From the NCBI GenBank assembly GCA_964567785.1, contig CAZMOK010000013.1, positions 1 to 58,090 of the forward strand: DNA of 58,090 bases, in the 5' to 3' direction. Position numbers and translations under genes: made by a program. Source of the DNA: CAZMOK01 sp964567785. Lineage in GTDB: Bacteria; Bacteroidota; Bacteroidia; Bacteroidales; JAGOPY01. Below, piece by piece: positions 49,632 through 58,090 of the stretch; the stretch's first letter is position 1, and every line of letters begins with the position of its first letter. The notes beneath the pieces were generated by a model. That model was not told where the DNA came from, did not search any database, and was given only the letters and a program-made list of their open reading frames with translations.

Positions 49632-51104
49632 TTACTTCCTGCTGTAATTGGGTGATTCCCTGGTAATGGTTATATTATGGGGATGGCTTTCGTTGATCCC
49701 TGACTGAGTGATCTTAATGAATTTAGCTTTTTTGATCTCTTCAAGGTTGGCGGCGCCGAGGTATCCCATTCCGGCTCTCAGGCCGCCCATCAACTGGGTT
49801 ATCACCTCGGATAGTGAACCTTTGTAAGGTACCCGTCCTACAATTCCTTCGGGTACCAGTTTCTTGATATCATCTTCCACGTCCTGGAAATAACGGTCTT
49901 TCGATCCTTTCTGCATCGCTTCGATCGAACCCATCCCCCTGTATGTCTTATATTTTCTTCCGTCGTAAATTATAGTTTCACCGGGCGATTCTTCAACTCC
50001 TGCAAAAAGTGACCCGGCCATTATTGTACTTGCCCCGGCAGCAAGCGCTTTGGTAACATCGCCTGTATACCTAATGCCACCGTCGGCAATAACGGGAATG
50101 CCTGTGTCTTTGAGGGCATTTGTGACCTCGATTATGGCAGAAAGTTGTGGAAAACCAACACCGGCAATTACGCGGGTGGTACATATTGATCCCGGACCTA
50201 TGCCAACCTTTAATGCGTCGGCACCGGCTTCCTTAAGGGCAAGTGCGGCTTCCGCCGTGGCAATATTCCCGATAACAAGATCGATGTTGGGGAATGCATT
50301 TTTTATGCGCTTAGCTAAGGTCAATACACCCTTCGTATGTCCATGCGCAGTGTCTACCACCAGGGCATCTACGTTGGCATGCACGAGTGCCTCAACCCTC
50401 TCCAATGTATCAGGGGCAATTCCTACTGCTGCCGCGGCTCTTAAACGGCCTTGTTCATCTTTATAGGCATTGGGTCTTGCCTGTATCTTGATAATATCCT
50501 TATAGGTTATGAGACCCACCAGCCTGTTATCATTATCAACAACAGGCAGCTTTTCTATCCTGTGCTTTTGCAGGATCTCGGCGGCTTTCTTAAAAGAGAT
50601 GAACTCTTTTGTAGTGATAAGGCCGTCGCTCGTCATAATTTCTTCGACAGGACGGTTCATATTGGTTTCGAACCGGAGGTCGCGGTGGGTTACAATGCCA
50701 ACAAGCTCTTTATTGTTCTTCACCACCGGGATACCACCGATATGATACTCCTCCATAATATTGAGCGCATCCTTTACAAGGGCATCCTTATGAAGGGTGA
50801 TAGGATCGAGTATCATCCCGTTCTCGGCCCTCTTAACCTTTCTGACCTCATTGGCCTGCTCATCAATGGTCATGTTCTTATGCAGAACACCGATCCCGCC
50901 GAGCTGGGCTACGGCAATGGCCATAGGGGCTTCAGTGACTGTATCCATCGCTGCGGATACTATCGGGATATTCAGCTTTATGTTCCTGCTGAAATTCGCG
51001 GAAGTATCAGCCTCCCTGGGCATAACTTCCGAATAGGCAGGTACGAGAAGGACATCATCGTACGTGAGGCCTTCACCTATGAATTTGTCATTATTTGAGA
51101 GCAT
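49632..51104 (-). CDS. guaB: inosine-5'-monophosphate dehydrogenase
   Basis: A 490-aa IMPDH that oxidises IMP to XMP with NAD+, the first step toward GMP. The catalytic domain shows GLTYDDVLLVPAYSEV, GIGPGSICTTR (active-site Cys) and IADGGIRYTGDVTKALAAGAS. Two CBS domains are inserted at ~95-210 (ALNIMEEYHIGGIPVVK; ILQKHRIEKLPVVDNDNRLVGLIT). The C-terminal flap YRGMGSIEAMQKGSKDRYF is intact. It has its own promoter (51128-51156) and may lead the folding-protein operon downstream. Confidence 0.97.
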   Translation of the reverse strand: MLSNNDKFIGEGLTYDDVLLVPAYSEVMPREADTSANFSRNIKLNIPIVSAAMDTVTEAPMAIAVAQLGGIGVLHKNMTIDEQANEVRKVKRAENGMILDPITLHKDALVKDALNIMEEYHIGGIPVVKNNKELVGIVTHRDLRFETNMNRPVEEIMTSDGLITTKEFISFKKAAEILQKHRIEKLPVVDNDNRLVGLITYKDIIKIQARPNAYKDEQGRLRAAAAVGIAPDTLERVEALVHANVDALVVDTAHGHTKGVLTLAKRIKNAFPNIDLVIGNIATAEAALALKEAGADALKVGIGPGSICTTRVIAGVGFPQLSAIIEVTNALKDTGIPVIADGGIRYTGDVTKALAAGASTIMAGSLFAGVEESPGETIIYDGRKYKTYRGMGSIEAMQKGSKDRYFQDVEDDIKKLVPEGIVGRVPYKGSLSEVITQLMGGLRAGMGYLGAANLEEIKKAKFIKITQSGINESHPHNITITRESPNYSRK

Positions 51105-51127
51105 TGCAGGTCTGGATTTTTAAGGTG

Positions 51128-51156
51128 CAAAGGTATGAAAATTAAGTAATCAACAA
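51128..51156 (-). promoter_or_regulatory. promoter of guaB
   Basis: On the minus strand TTG at 51156-51154, an 18-bp spacer and TACCTTTG at 51135-51128. It fits the Bacteroidota consensus and gives a leader of about 17 nt. Confidence 0.65.
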
Positions 51157-51194
51157 CATTCCTGATACCATTGTTTGATCCCCGGATATCGGGT

Positions 51195-53231
51195 TCAATA
51201 CAAGAGGACAACAGTTCCGGTAACCGAATTTGTTTGCTGTGATGTGTTATTGTATCTGAGCAGATAAACATAAACACCCTGCGGAGCCGGTTCCCCTTCT
51301 ATAGACCCATTCCATCCTTCACCGGGGGTTGTGGTGGAGAAGATCTCCCTCCCAAAACGGTCGTATATTACAAATAGGTAATTGTCGGGGGAAATGAAGC
51401 TGCTTACAGGCTTGAAGACCCTGTTGATGCCGTCAGGTGCAAAGGCATTGGGTACGAATACTTTGGATTCCTGAAGTGCCATGGCTGTATTCGATATGGC
51501 CTCCTCCAGGAAACCAAAGCTGTTACCGGTACCCTCAACGGCTTTAATATAGTACTCAACTATAGCATTGGTGCCGCCCAGGTACGAAACATCATCGGTG
51601 AAAGATAACGTTCCCGCTGTAACCACTGCCAGGGGCCCGGGCGGGTCAGGCTGGGAGTTTATCAGGCGGTATATTTCATAGCTTTCAACACCTCCGTCCC
51701 ACGATTCATAGGAATTCCATTCAAGGAAATTTGTTCTGTCGTCATTGGCCTGTACCGACAGGAATATTGACCTGGCGTCGTTGGCAATCTCCGATTCAAT
51801 GCCGCAACTGTCGATCACCGTTATCCTGTAATAATAGCTGCGGCTGTTAACCTCTGCTTCCACGTCGCTGAAGGTCAGGTTTTCCTCCCCCGACCCGGGT
51901 AATGTGCCAATCTCTTCGAAAGGACCAGATTCCTGTTCCGCTCTCAGTATCCTGTAATAGTTTACAAAAGCAGAAGTGTCTGTATAGAACAGCAGGTCTA
52001 CATGGTCGTTGTCAACAACCGTTGCTTTGCGCAGGTACAGGAAGTCGGGTCTTGGAGAGTCATAAGTTGTAATGCTCCTGGTGCAGGATGTGGATGATTT
52101 TGTGTTGTCCTGGCTGAAAGCTCTGACAAAATAAGTATAGGTGGTATTGCTGCCGAGGTTTTCGTGGACAACACTCGTAGTGTCCATGGTAGCAAGAAGA
52201 GTTGCAGGGCCCCCGTCAACTGAAACATGCAGTTCATAACGCCCTACAGCAGGATCAAAGTTGATATAATCATTCCATTCGATGAAATTCGACATGTAAC
52301 AGGCATCATATTGTATCGGATCGATCAGGAGCGTCTGCTGGGGGATGTTGAACGTTCCGGCACTTTCGTTACCACAACTGTCGACGGCAGCAATCGCATA
52401 AGTATAGGAAGATAAGCACGGGTCAACCCCGGTATGCAGGTAGGTGGTGTTGCCGGCCCCTTCTACAAAATCGATCGAATCATTGGTGGAAGTGACGAGG
52501 TAAATCACATATCCCCTGGTGTCCTGCGAAGGAGTGGGCTGCCATCCTATTATCACATCCCCTGAGCCTGTAATACTTACTGAGTCCATTTCGGGTATTT
52601 CAGGCGCCCTGAAATTGTAAAGCAGCTCGCCTTTTACCGACGACACAGAGCTGCATCCCGACTGGTCCGGTTGCTCAACCCTGAAACTGATGATCTCCTG
52701 CGCATTGTTGCATTCAAAAAATTTGGCTGTATATTCTGTTTGCTGGGTTGAATCGAGCAGAGTCCAGTTTCCCGGAGGATTTTCCATGAATATGTAATAC
52801 CATTGACTTGAAGTGGGCAGTGGAGGTGTGCGGATACTGTTCCAGTTGAGCTGGGCAGTCTCAGGATCGGGGCTGAAGAGCAAAAGTAAGATCGTCTGCA
52901 GGGTTTCGGATGGCGACGAAGGCCCAGAAGTGTAATTTGCTACAATGTAGTAGAAATAATTGTCATCCTGGGCATTGATGCCGGTGTGCGTGAATTCTTC
53001 TGTATCAAAACCGGAAACTGTCCCCGCAAGCGAATAAGGGCCTGCCTGGCTTTCTGAGTAATAAATTTCGTAGCTCTGAAACCCTGATGTGGTGGAGGGC
53101 TTGATCCAGTTAAGCGTAACTGACCCGTCATTATTCACGCTCAGGCACCTGAGTTCAGGAGGATCGCCCTGACCCATCAAAACAATAGCCGGCAGCAAAA
53201 TAGAAATGAGAAGAATTATTTTCCTGGTCAT
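51195..53231 (-). CDS. secreted Fn3-repeat protein with type B T9SS (gliding-motility-type) C-terminal domain
   Basis: A 678-aa exported protein with a signal peptide (KIILLISILLPAIVLMGQ). Five to six fibronectin-III-like units follow, with the recurring pattern GFQSYEIYYSE / YFYYIVANYTSG and paired Cys in DSCG. The last ~90 residues (VFVPNAFAPDGINRVFKPV, YDRFGREIFSTTTPGEGWNGSIEGEPAPQGVYVYLLRY) are the CHU_C/gliding-motility-associated C-terminal domain used as a type B T9SS signal. It is probably an adhesin or surface structural protein. Confidence 0.9.
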   Translation of the reverse strand: MTRKIILLISILLPAIVLMGQGDPPELRCLSVNNDGSVTLNWIKPSTTSGFQSYEIYYSESQAGPYSLAGTVSGFDTEEFTHTGINAQDDNYFYYIVANYTSGPSSPSETLQTILLLLFSPDPETAQLNWNSIRTPPLPTSSQWYYIFMENPPGNWTLLDSTQQTEYTAKFFECNNAQEIISFRVEQPDQSGCSSVSSVKGELLYNFRAPEIPEMDSVSITGSGDVIIGWQPTPSQDTRGYVIYLVTSTNDSIDFVEGAGNTTYLHTGVDPCLSSYTYAIAAVDSCGNESAGTFNIPQQTLLIDPIQYDACYMSNFIEWNDYINFDPAVGRYELHVSVDGGPATLLATMDTTSVVHENLGSNTTYTYFVRAFSQDNTKSSTSCTRSITTYDSPRPDFLYLRKATVVDNDHVDLLFYTDTSAFVNYYRILRAEQESGPFEEIGTLPGSGEENLTFSDVEAEVNSRSYYYRITVIDSCGIESEIANDARSIFLSVQANDDRTNFLEWNSYESWDGGVESYEIYRLINSQPDPPGPLAVVTAGTLSFTDDVSYLGGTNAIVEYYIKAVEGTGNSFGFLEEAISNTAMALQESKVFVPNAFAPDGINRVFKPVSSFISPDNYLFVIYDRFGREIFSTTTPGEGWNGSIEGEPAPQGVYVYLLRYNNTSQQTNSVTGTVVLLY

Positions 53232-53252
53232 AATTCCCTAAACTATCATAAG

Positions 53253-53260
53253 CAAAATTA
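53253..53260 (-). promoter_or_regulatory. possible -7 element of the Fn3 protein gene
   Basis: TAATTTTG on the minus strand, 22 bp before the ATG at 53231. There is no clear TTG at the right distance. It forms a divergent pair with the glyA promoter. Confidence 0.4.
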
Positions 53261-53336
53261 ATTACTTATTATTAACCTGAATAACACAGGCAATATTGCT
53301 AATGATTTATTTGCCCTACGGCTGAGCCCGGGGCCA

Positions 53337-53365
53337 TTGTATCCTGAAAAATATTGTTAATTTTG
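53337..53365 (+). promoter_or_regulatory. promoter of glyA
   Basis: TTG at 53337-53339, an 18-bp spacer and TAATTTTG at 53358-53365. Leader length is about 55 nt. Confidence 0.6.
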
Positions 53366-53424
53366 TAACGCTTTTATAGCAAGTCTTGAAATACAGTGTT
53401 TAAGCTGAATTAAAGAAACAAATT

Positions 53425-54708
53425 ATGAAGAGAGACCAGTTAGTTTTCGACATCATTTCGAAGGAAGTAAAAAGACAGACCGAAGGGATCGAACTCATTG
53501 CATCAGAAAACTTTGTGAGCGACCAGGTGCTTGAATCAATGGGATCGGTCATGACTAATAAATATGCCGAAGGATACCCCGGAAAGAGGTACTACGGTGG
53601 TTGCCAGTTTGTTGATGAAACCGAACAGCTTGCCATCGACAGGGCAAAGGAATTATTCAACGCCGAATTTGCCAATGTGCAGCCTCACAGCGGCGCACAG
53701 GCAAATATGGCAATTTTCCTTGCCACACTTAAGCCCGGTGATACTTTCATGGGGCTTGACCTTGCACATGGCGGTCACCTGTCACACGGCTCACCAGTCA
53801 ATGTTTCAGGAATTTTATACAACCAGGTGGGCTACCAGGTTGATGAAGAAACCGGTTTGATAGACTATGACAAGATGGAAGAGCTGGCTCTTAAGGAGAA
53901 GCCGAAACTGATCATTGCCGGAGCCTCAGCCTATTCGAGGGATTGGGACTATGAAAGGATGCGTAACATTGCCGACCAGGCAGGAGCGCTCCTTCTTGCT
54001 GATATCGCCCACCCTGCAGGCCTTATTGCTAAAGGGCTGCTCAACGATCCGGTTGAACACTGTCATTTCATAACAACTACAACACATAAAACGCTACGCG
54101 GACCAAGAGGCGGCCTGATCATAATGGGTAAAGACTATGAAAATCCCTGGGGGCAGACCACACCTAAAGGAGCCGTGAAAATGATGTCACGTGTACTGAA
54201 CTCGGCCGTTTTCCCGGGGACACAGGGAGGCCCGCTTGAGCATGTAATAGCCTCAAAGGCAGTTGCATTTGGAGAGGCCCTTACCGATGAATTCTTCGAA
54301 TACATGCTGCAGGTCAAGAAGAATGCAGCTGTTATGGCGAAAGCTTTTATAGATAAGGGTTATAATGTTATTTCAGGTGGAACCGACAATCATCTTATGC
54401 TTATCGACCTCAGGTCGAAATTCCCCGATCTTACGGGTAAGGTTGCTGAAAACACACTAGTCAAGGCAGACATTACCGTAAACAAGAACATGGTTCCCTT
54501 CGACAGCCGGTCACCATTCCAGACTTCCGGCCTCAGGATAGGTACCCCTGCTATCACAACCCGTGGGCTGAAAGAGGATAGCATGCCTGCGATCGTCGAC
54601 CTCATCGACGAAGTAATAAATAACGTCGAGAACGAGAAAGTGATAGAGGGAGTTAAAGCAAAAGTCAACAAGATGATGAAGGATTTCCCTCTTTTTGCAG
54701 GGCAATAG
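53425..54708 (+). CDS. glyA: serine hydroxymethyltransferase
   Basis: A 427-aa PLP enzyme that interconverts serine and glycine while charging tetrahydrofolate with a one-carbon unit. Diagnostic motifs are IELIASENFVS, the YAEGYPGKRYYGGC loop, PHSGAQANMA, the PLP lysine in TTTTHKTLRGPRGG and GTPAITTRG near the C-terminus. Length is normal. It is transcribed from its own promoter, with the divergent Fn3 gene behind it. Confidence 0.98.
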   Translation: MKRDQLVFDIISKEVKRQTEGIELIASENFVSDQVLESMGSVMTNKYAEGYPGKRYYGGCQFVDETEQLAIDRAKELFNAEFANVQPHSGAQANMAIFLATLKPGDTFMGLDLAHGGHLSHGSPVNVSGILYNQVGYQVDEETGLIDYDKMEELALKEKPKLIIAGASAYSRDWDYERMRNIADQAGALLLADIAHPAGLIAKGLLNDPVEHCHFITTTTHKTLRGPRGGLIIMGKDYENPWGQTTPKGAVKMMSRVLNSAVFPGTQGGPLEHVIASKAVAFGEALTDEFFEYMLQVKKNAAVMAKAFIDKGYNVISGGTDNHLMLIDLRSKFPDLTGKVAENTLVKADITVNKNMVPFDSRSPFQTSGLRIGTPAITTRGLKEDSMPAIVDLIDEVINNVENEKVIEGVKAKVNKMMKDFPLFAGQ

Positions 54709-54912
54709 TTTTCAGATCTTACCTTTGATTTAACCTGAAAAGACCGGAACTTTACTGATAGCAAATTACAGGCCATTTTACAACAGCCAGGTAACTATTT
54801 AATGATTAGTTAACATATGATATTGGTTCAATATATATCTTTATGCTGAATATTTGAAGATAAAAGTTTCCCGGATACGGAAACCGCTAACGTTGAACCA
54901 AAATAGCTTTTC

Positions 54913-55416
54913 ATGAAAACCCTTTACATCGTCCGCCACGCAAAATCTTCCTGGAAATACCCGGAATTATCGGATGAGGAAAGGCCCTTACTGGAAAAAG
55001 GAAAAAAACGTACCAAGAAGATCATCGACTACCTTCACGAAAACAGTGTTAAGGTTGATTACATCATCACAAGCCATGCTGTAAGGGCACACGAAACGGC
55101 AAAGATACTGGCTTATGCTCTGAAATATCCTGTAGAGGATATCAAGGTGGATCATGAGATCTATTTCGCCGACAGTGACAAGCTTTTCAACCAGTTTTAC
55201 GACCTCCCCGACAGGTATGACCATGTGATGATCGTAGGGCATAACCCGGCATTTACCAATTTTGCCAATTATTTTGTATCTCCCAAGATCGACTGGCTGC
55301 CTACATCCGGAATTGTCTGCATTGAGTTCGAGGTAAACAGATGGGATAAAGTACCCACAGCCGACCGGAGGACAGGCTTTGTTGTGTACCCTAAAATGCT
55401 TGCAAAATCCGAATAA
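54913..55416 (+). CDS. SixA-like histidine phosphatase
   Basis: A 167-aa member of the histidine phosphatase branch 1. The catalytic motif is VRHAKSSW (Arg8-His9), followed by ITSHAVRAHETAKIL and a second His in MIVGHNPAF. SixA proteins remove phosphate from His on phosphotransfer proteins. There is no cognate Hpt here, so the substrate is open. The polyphosphate kinase gene begins 85 bp downstream, and a link through phosphate metabolism is possible but inferred. Confidence 0.88.
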   Translation: MKTLYIVRHAKSSWKYPELSDEERPLLEKGKKRTKKIIDYLHENSVKVDYIITSHAVRAHETAKILAYALKYPVEDIKVDHEIYFADSDKLFNQFYDLPDRYDHVMIVGHNPAFTNFANYFVSPKIDWLPTSGIVCIEFEVNRWDKVPTADRRTGFVVYPKMLAKSE

Positions 55417-55501
55417 GTGTATAGCTCCTGAAGACGGTTGCTTGCTCAAGACAGTTAACTGTCCACTCCTCTTTAGTATATTTGTATTAAACTTGGCCCA
55501 A

Positions 55502-57577
55502 ATGGATATACAATCGGCAGATAAGAAAATCCTTTTTCTGAACCGGGAAATTAGTTGGCTTCACTTTAATGAGAGGGTGTTACAGGAAGCAATGGACAAA
55601 ACAACCCCTCTTATTGAAAGGATGAAATTCCTGGGTATTTATTCCAATAACAGGGATGAGTTCTTCAGAGTCAGGGTTGCCACGTTGAACAGGATGCTCA
55701 GACTGGAGCAAAAGGCCGACCTGCCCGGCACAAAATATAAGGACATTCTTTCGGAGATTGATGAGATCGTAAATGAACAGGAGAAAATATTCAATAAAAC
55801 CTATGAAGATAATGTAAAGGAACTTGCAGAAAGGAATATCTTCATGGTGTCAGAACAGAACATCACACCAGAGCAGAGTAATTTTATTTACGATTTTTAC
55901 CAGGAAAAACTGCGCCCAAACCTTTTCCCGCTCATTCTCGATAATGTAAGGTCGCTGTCCAATATACAGGATGCCACTATATACCTGGCAATACAGCTTA
56001 AATCATCTGAAAATCCTGATCTCGAGGACTTTGCCCTCATCAGGATACCCACCGAAATTGTAGGTCGTTTTCTTGTTTTACCCAGTGAAGGCGACAAGCA
56101 CTACATCATGATCATGGACGATGTGATCAGGCATTGTCTTGGTGATATATTTTCAGTGCTTGGATATGATAGTTTCAGCACCTATACCATTAAATTCACT
56201 CGTGATTCGGAACTCGATATTGACAATGACGTATCTAAAAGCTTTCTCGAGATAATGAGTGAAAGCATTAAGCAAAGAAAATTCGGGGAGCCGGTTCGAT
56301 TCGTATACGATAAAAGCATTCCCGAAAGGCTCCTTAAGAAGGTTACCAAAAGGTTCGGGATAACCAAGAACGACACTTTGAGGGGTGGCGGGATGTACCA
56401 TAACTTCAAGGATTTTATGGATTTCCCGCGGCTTGGCTCTCCGGATCTTGTTTACCCGCCCGCACCGCCGCTACCCCATCCTGACCTGAGAGGAAATGTC
56501 AACTTTTTCGAATTGTTGAAGACGAAAGACATTATGCTCCACTACCCTTACCAGTCGTTCCAGCACCTTATCGATTTTTTGAGGGAGGCTTCTATTGATC
56601 CGCTTGTGAGATCAATTAAAATGACTTTTTACAGGGTAGCAAGGAACTCAGCAGCTATGAATGCGCTCATTAATGCCGCAAGGAACGGTAAGTACGTGAC
56701 AGTCTTTATGGAAATACAAGCCAGGTTCGATGAGAAGGCAAATATTTACTGGACCCAGCGTCTGCAGGAGGAGGGGGTGAAAGTGATACAGACCATCCCA
56801 GGGTATAAAGTCCATGCAAAGCTTTTACTGGTGAGGAGGAGGGAAGAGAACGATGAAAATACCTTCTACGCCAATATAGGCACAGGCAACTTCAACGAAT
56901 CCACCGCGAAAGTTTACGCTGACGACAGCCTGCTGACCAACAACACCGACATTTGCCAGGATGTTTATAATATTTTTGAACTGCTTGAAGCCCGCTTCAT
57001 TTTGCCTAAGTTCAACACTCTGAAAGTTGCCCCTTTTGCCATCCGAGATTTCTTTATCCAGAAGCTGGAAAAGGAGATTGAGAACAAAAAAGCAGGAAAA
57101 GAGGCCTGGGTGCTGCTGAAAATGAACAGCCTGGTAGATAAGAAAGTTTCAAGAAAGCTATATGAAGCAAGCCAGGCAGGGGTAAGGGTCGACCTGATAG
57201 CACGGGGCATATGTGTGATAAAGCCCGGGGTGAAGGGCATGAGCGAGAACATACATGCATTCAGTATCGTGGATAAATACCTTGAGCACTCACGGGTCTA
57301 CATTTTTGCCAATGGCGGCGATCCTGAGTATTACATTGCTTCTGCCGACTGGATGCAGCGTAACTTCGATCACAGGATCGAAGCAGTATGTCCCATATTT
57401 GATCCCGACATCAAGAAAGAGCTCTGGGATATGCTTCAGATCCAGCTAAGGGATAACACAAAGGCCCGTCTTCTGGGCCCCGAAAACCTGAACACTTACA
57501 AAAAGGCAGGTCCTGATGAAAAGAAGCACCGCGCACAGTTTGAGATTTATGATTATTTTAAAGGGATGCTGGAATAA
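55502..57577 (+). CDS. ppk: polyphosphate kinase 1
   Basis: A 691-aa PPK1 that polymerises ATP gamma-phosphate into polyphosphate. The N-domain has NREISWLHFNERVLQEA. The head domain has IPTEIVGRF and the catalytic half has HYPYQSF. The active His region is PGYKVHAKLLLV, the partner motif is IGTGNFNESTAKVYAD, and the second His lies in YLEHSRVYIF. I chose the ATG at 55502 because the family starts here (MDIQ...FLNREISWL); an upstream in-frame start would add 41 unrelated residues overlapping the phosphatase gene. Confidence 0.96.
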   Translation: MDIQSADKKILFLNREISWLHFNERVLQEAMDKTTPLIERMKFLGIYSNNRDEFFRVRVATLNRMLRLEQKADLPGTKYKDILSEIDEIVNEQEKIFNKTYEDNVKELAERNIFMVSEQNITPEQSNFIYDFYQEKLRPNLFPLILDNVRSLSNIQDATIYLAIQLKSSENPDLEDFALIRIPTEIVGRFLVLPSEGDKHYIMIMDDVIRHCLGDIFSVLGYDSFSTYTIKFTRDSELDIDNDVSKSFLEIMSESIKQRKFGEPVRFVYDKSIPERLLKKVTKRFGITKNDTLRGGGMYHNFKDFMDFPRLGSPDLVYPPAPPLPHPDLRGNVNFFELLKTKDIMLHYPYQSFQHLIDFLREASIDPLVRSIKMTFYRVARNSAAMNALINAARNGKYVTVFMEIQARFDEKANIYWTQRLQEEGVKVIQTIPGYKVHAKLLLVRRREENDENTFYANIGTGNFNESTAKVYADDSLLTNNTDICQDVYNIFELLEARFILPKFNTLKVAPFAIRDFFIQKLEKEIENKKAGKEAWVLLKMNSLVDKKVSRKLYEASQAGVRVDLIARGICVIKPGVKGMSENIHAFSIVDKYLEHSRVYIFANGGDPEYYIASADWMQRNFDHRIEAVCPIFDPDIKKELWDMLQIQLRDNTKARLLGPENLNTYKKAGPDEKKHRAQFEIYDYFKGMLE

Positions 57578-57631
57578 CCGGGGCTTTATAAAAGTAGGGT
57601 TTTTATTGAATTTCTTTTTTACGTAGTTTCA

Positions 57632-57883
57632 ACTGTCAAAATTGCCTTTATTGTCAAATTGTCCCTATTGTCAAGATTGTCCTTATTGTCAAATTGCCTT
57701 TATTGCTTCGGCTGTTAAACTGTCTTTACGGTCATAATTTTTTGCCCACCCCCCCTCAGTCCCCCTCCCTGCGAGCAACTGGGGGGAGGAACTAATACGT
57801 GAAAATCTGCTTAATCCGTTTTATCCGCGTTCTATCCTTTAGGTATTAGATACTGGATGTTAGGGTTGTTTATGAATCATGAG
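57632..57883 (-). repeat. composite dispersed repeat, copy B
   Basis: The inverted partner of 42564-42815, in the same order when read on the minus strand: AACATCCAGTATCTAATACCTAAAG, then GGATAAAACGGATTAAGC, a C/G-rich stretch, TATGACCGTAAAGACAGTTTAACAGCCG and four ~17-bp CAATTTGACAATAAGGA-type units. In the central stem this copy has mismatches that copy A lacks. Confidence 0.85.
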
Positions 57884-58047
57884 TAGTGAGAGGCGGATCG
57901 AAATTTTCTTCTTAATCATCTGACTGCCATATTCATACTGTCTTTCCTTCTCCCAGTCTTGCTGTCTTATTTTCTTATCCTCTTAACCTCCTATCCCTCC
58001 TCCGGGCTCCCGAGTTCCCGCACTACCTTGCTCCCTATTCCACAAGC

Positions 58048-58088
58048 CCTAATTGTTCATTATTAATTATTAATTGTTAATTGTTAAT
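58048..58088 (-). repeat. AT-rich simple repeat at the window end
   Basis: On the minus strand ATTAACAATTAACAATTAATAATTAATAATGAACAATT. It is the same repeat family as at 21805-21883 and 42502-42527. Confidence 0.7.
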
Positions 58089-58090
58089 CT

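Larger units (their letters stand above)
57578..58090. other. intergenic region after ppk
   Basis: About 513 bases without a credible gene. It holds copy B of the composite repeat, a ~110-nt pyrimidine-rich tract (57923-58030) and an AT-rich simple repeat at the end. No terminator stands out after the ppk stop codon. Confidence 0.75.

Overview
The window comes from a Bacteroidota genome, most likely a Bacteroidales or Marinilabiliales-type anaerobe or facultative anaerobe. The signs are several secreted proteins with type IX secretion (T9SS) C-terminal sorting domains, a gliding-motility-type C-terminal domain, promoters of the Bacteroidota form TTG-N18-20-TAnnTTTG, an NVEALA-like cysteine-rich peptide gene, and LytS/LytTR signalling with a TPR sensor. 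Two runs of exactly 100 N show that this is a draft scaffold.

Layout. 107-2605 (-): a secreted arylsulfotransferase-like protein. 3101-23835 (+): a complete extracellular contractile injection system (eCIS, of the Afp/PVC/AlgoCIS kind). Its order is DUF4255 cap, unknown 348-aa protein, sheath, two tube proteins, DUF5908 mini-protein, LysM adaptor, VgrG-like spike, PAAR tip, gp25, two large baseplate proteins, a 904-aa unknown in the fibre position, a short tape measure and an AAA+ ATPase. After a 274-bp repeat-bearing gap comes a DUF4157 protein that is the likely cargo. 23969-29352: a secreted esterase (+) and two convergent secreted proteins (-), a lamin-tail/Fn3 protein broken by assembly gaps and an endonuclease I. 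29480-32819 (-): ferredoxin-NADP reductase-like protein, MiaB and MtaB. 33039-35762 (-): TPR histidine kinase plus LytTR regulator. 36011-36571 (+): YceI. 36890-40068 (+): a glycyl radical pair that closely resembles trans-4-hydroxyproline dehydratase (HypD) and its activase. 40097-42338 (-): an NVEALA-like peptide, a six-bladed beta-propeller lipoprotein and a membrane-anchored thioredoxin-fold protein. 42835-51104 (-): HlyD-type adaptor, MoxR ATPase, three SurA/PpiC-type periplasmic folding proteins and guaB. 51195-53231 (-): an Fn3 protein with a type B T9SS signal. 53425-57577 (+): glyA, a SixA-like phosphatase and polyphosphate kinase.

The eCIS genes are tightly packed (several 4-bp or 7-bp overlaps) behind one good promoter and should be made as one particle. 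The DUF4157 protein carries an HELTH motif, acidic repeats and a beta-rich C-terminal half, and is the most interesting candidate effector. The second notable system is the peptide/propeller/thioredoxin cluster, which has a perfect 18-bp palindrome upstream of the peptide gene and a long hairpin with a U-run immediately after it.

Intergenic DNA is rich in dispersed repeats. These are a composite ~250-bp element in two inverted copies (42564-42815 and 57632-57883), TGAACAA heptamer tracts, and a 19-bp inverted repeat around the eCIS genes. No tRNA, rRNA, CRISPR array, transposase or integrase was seen.
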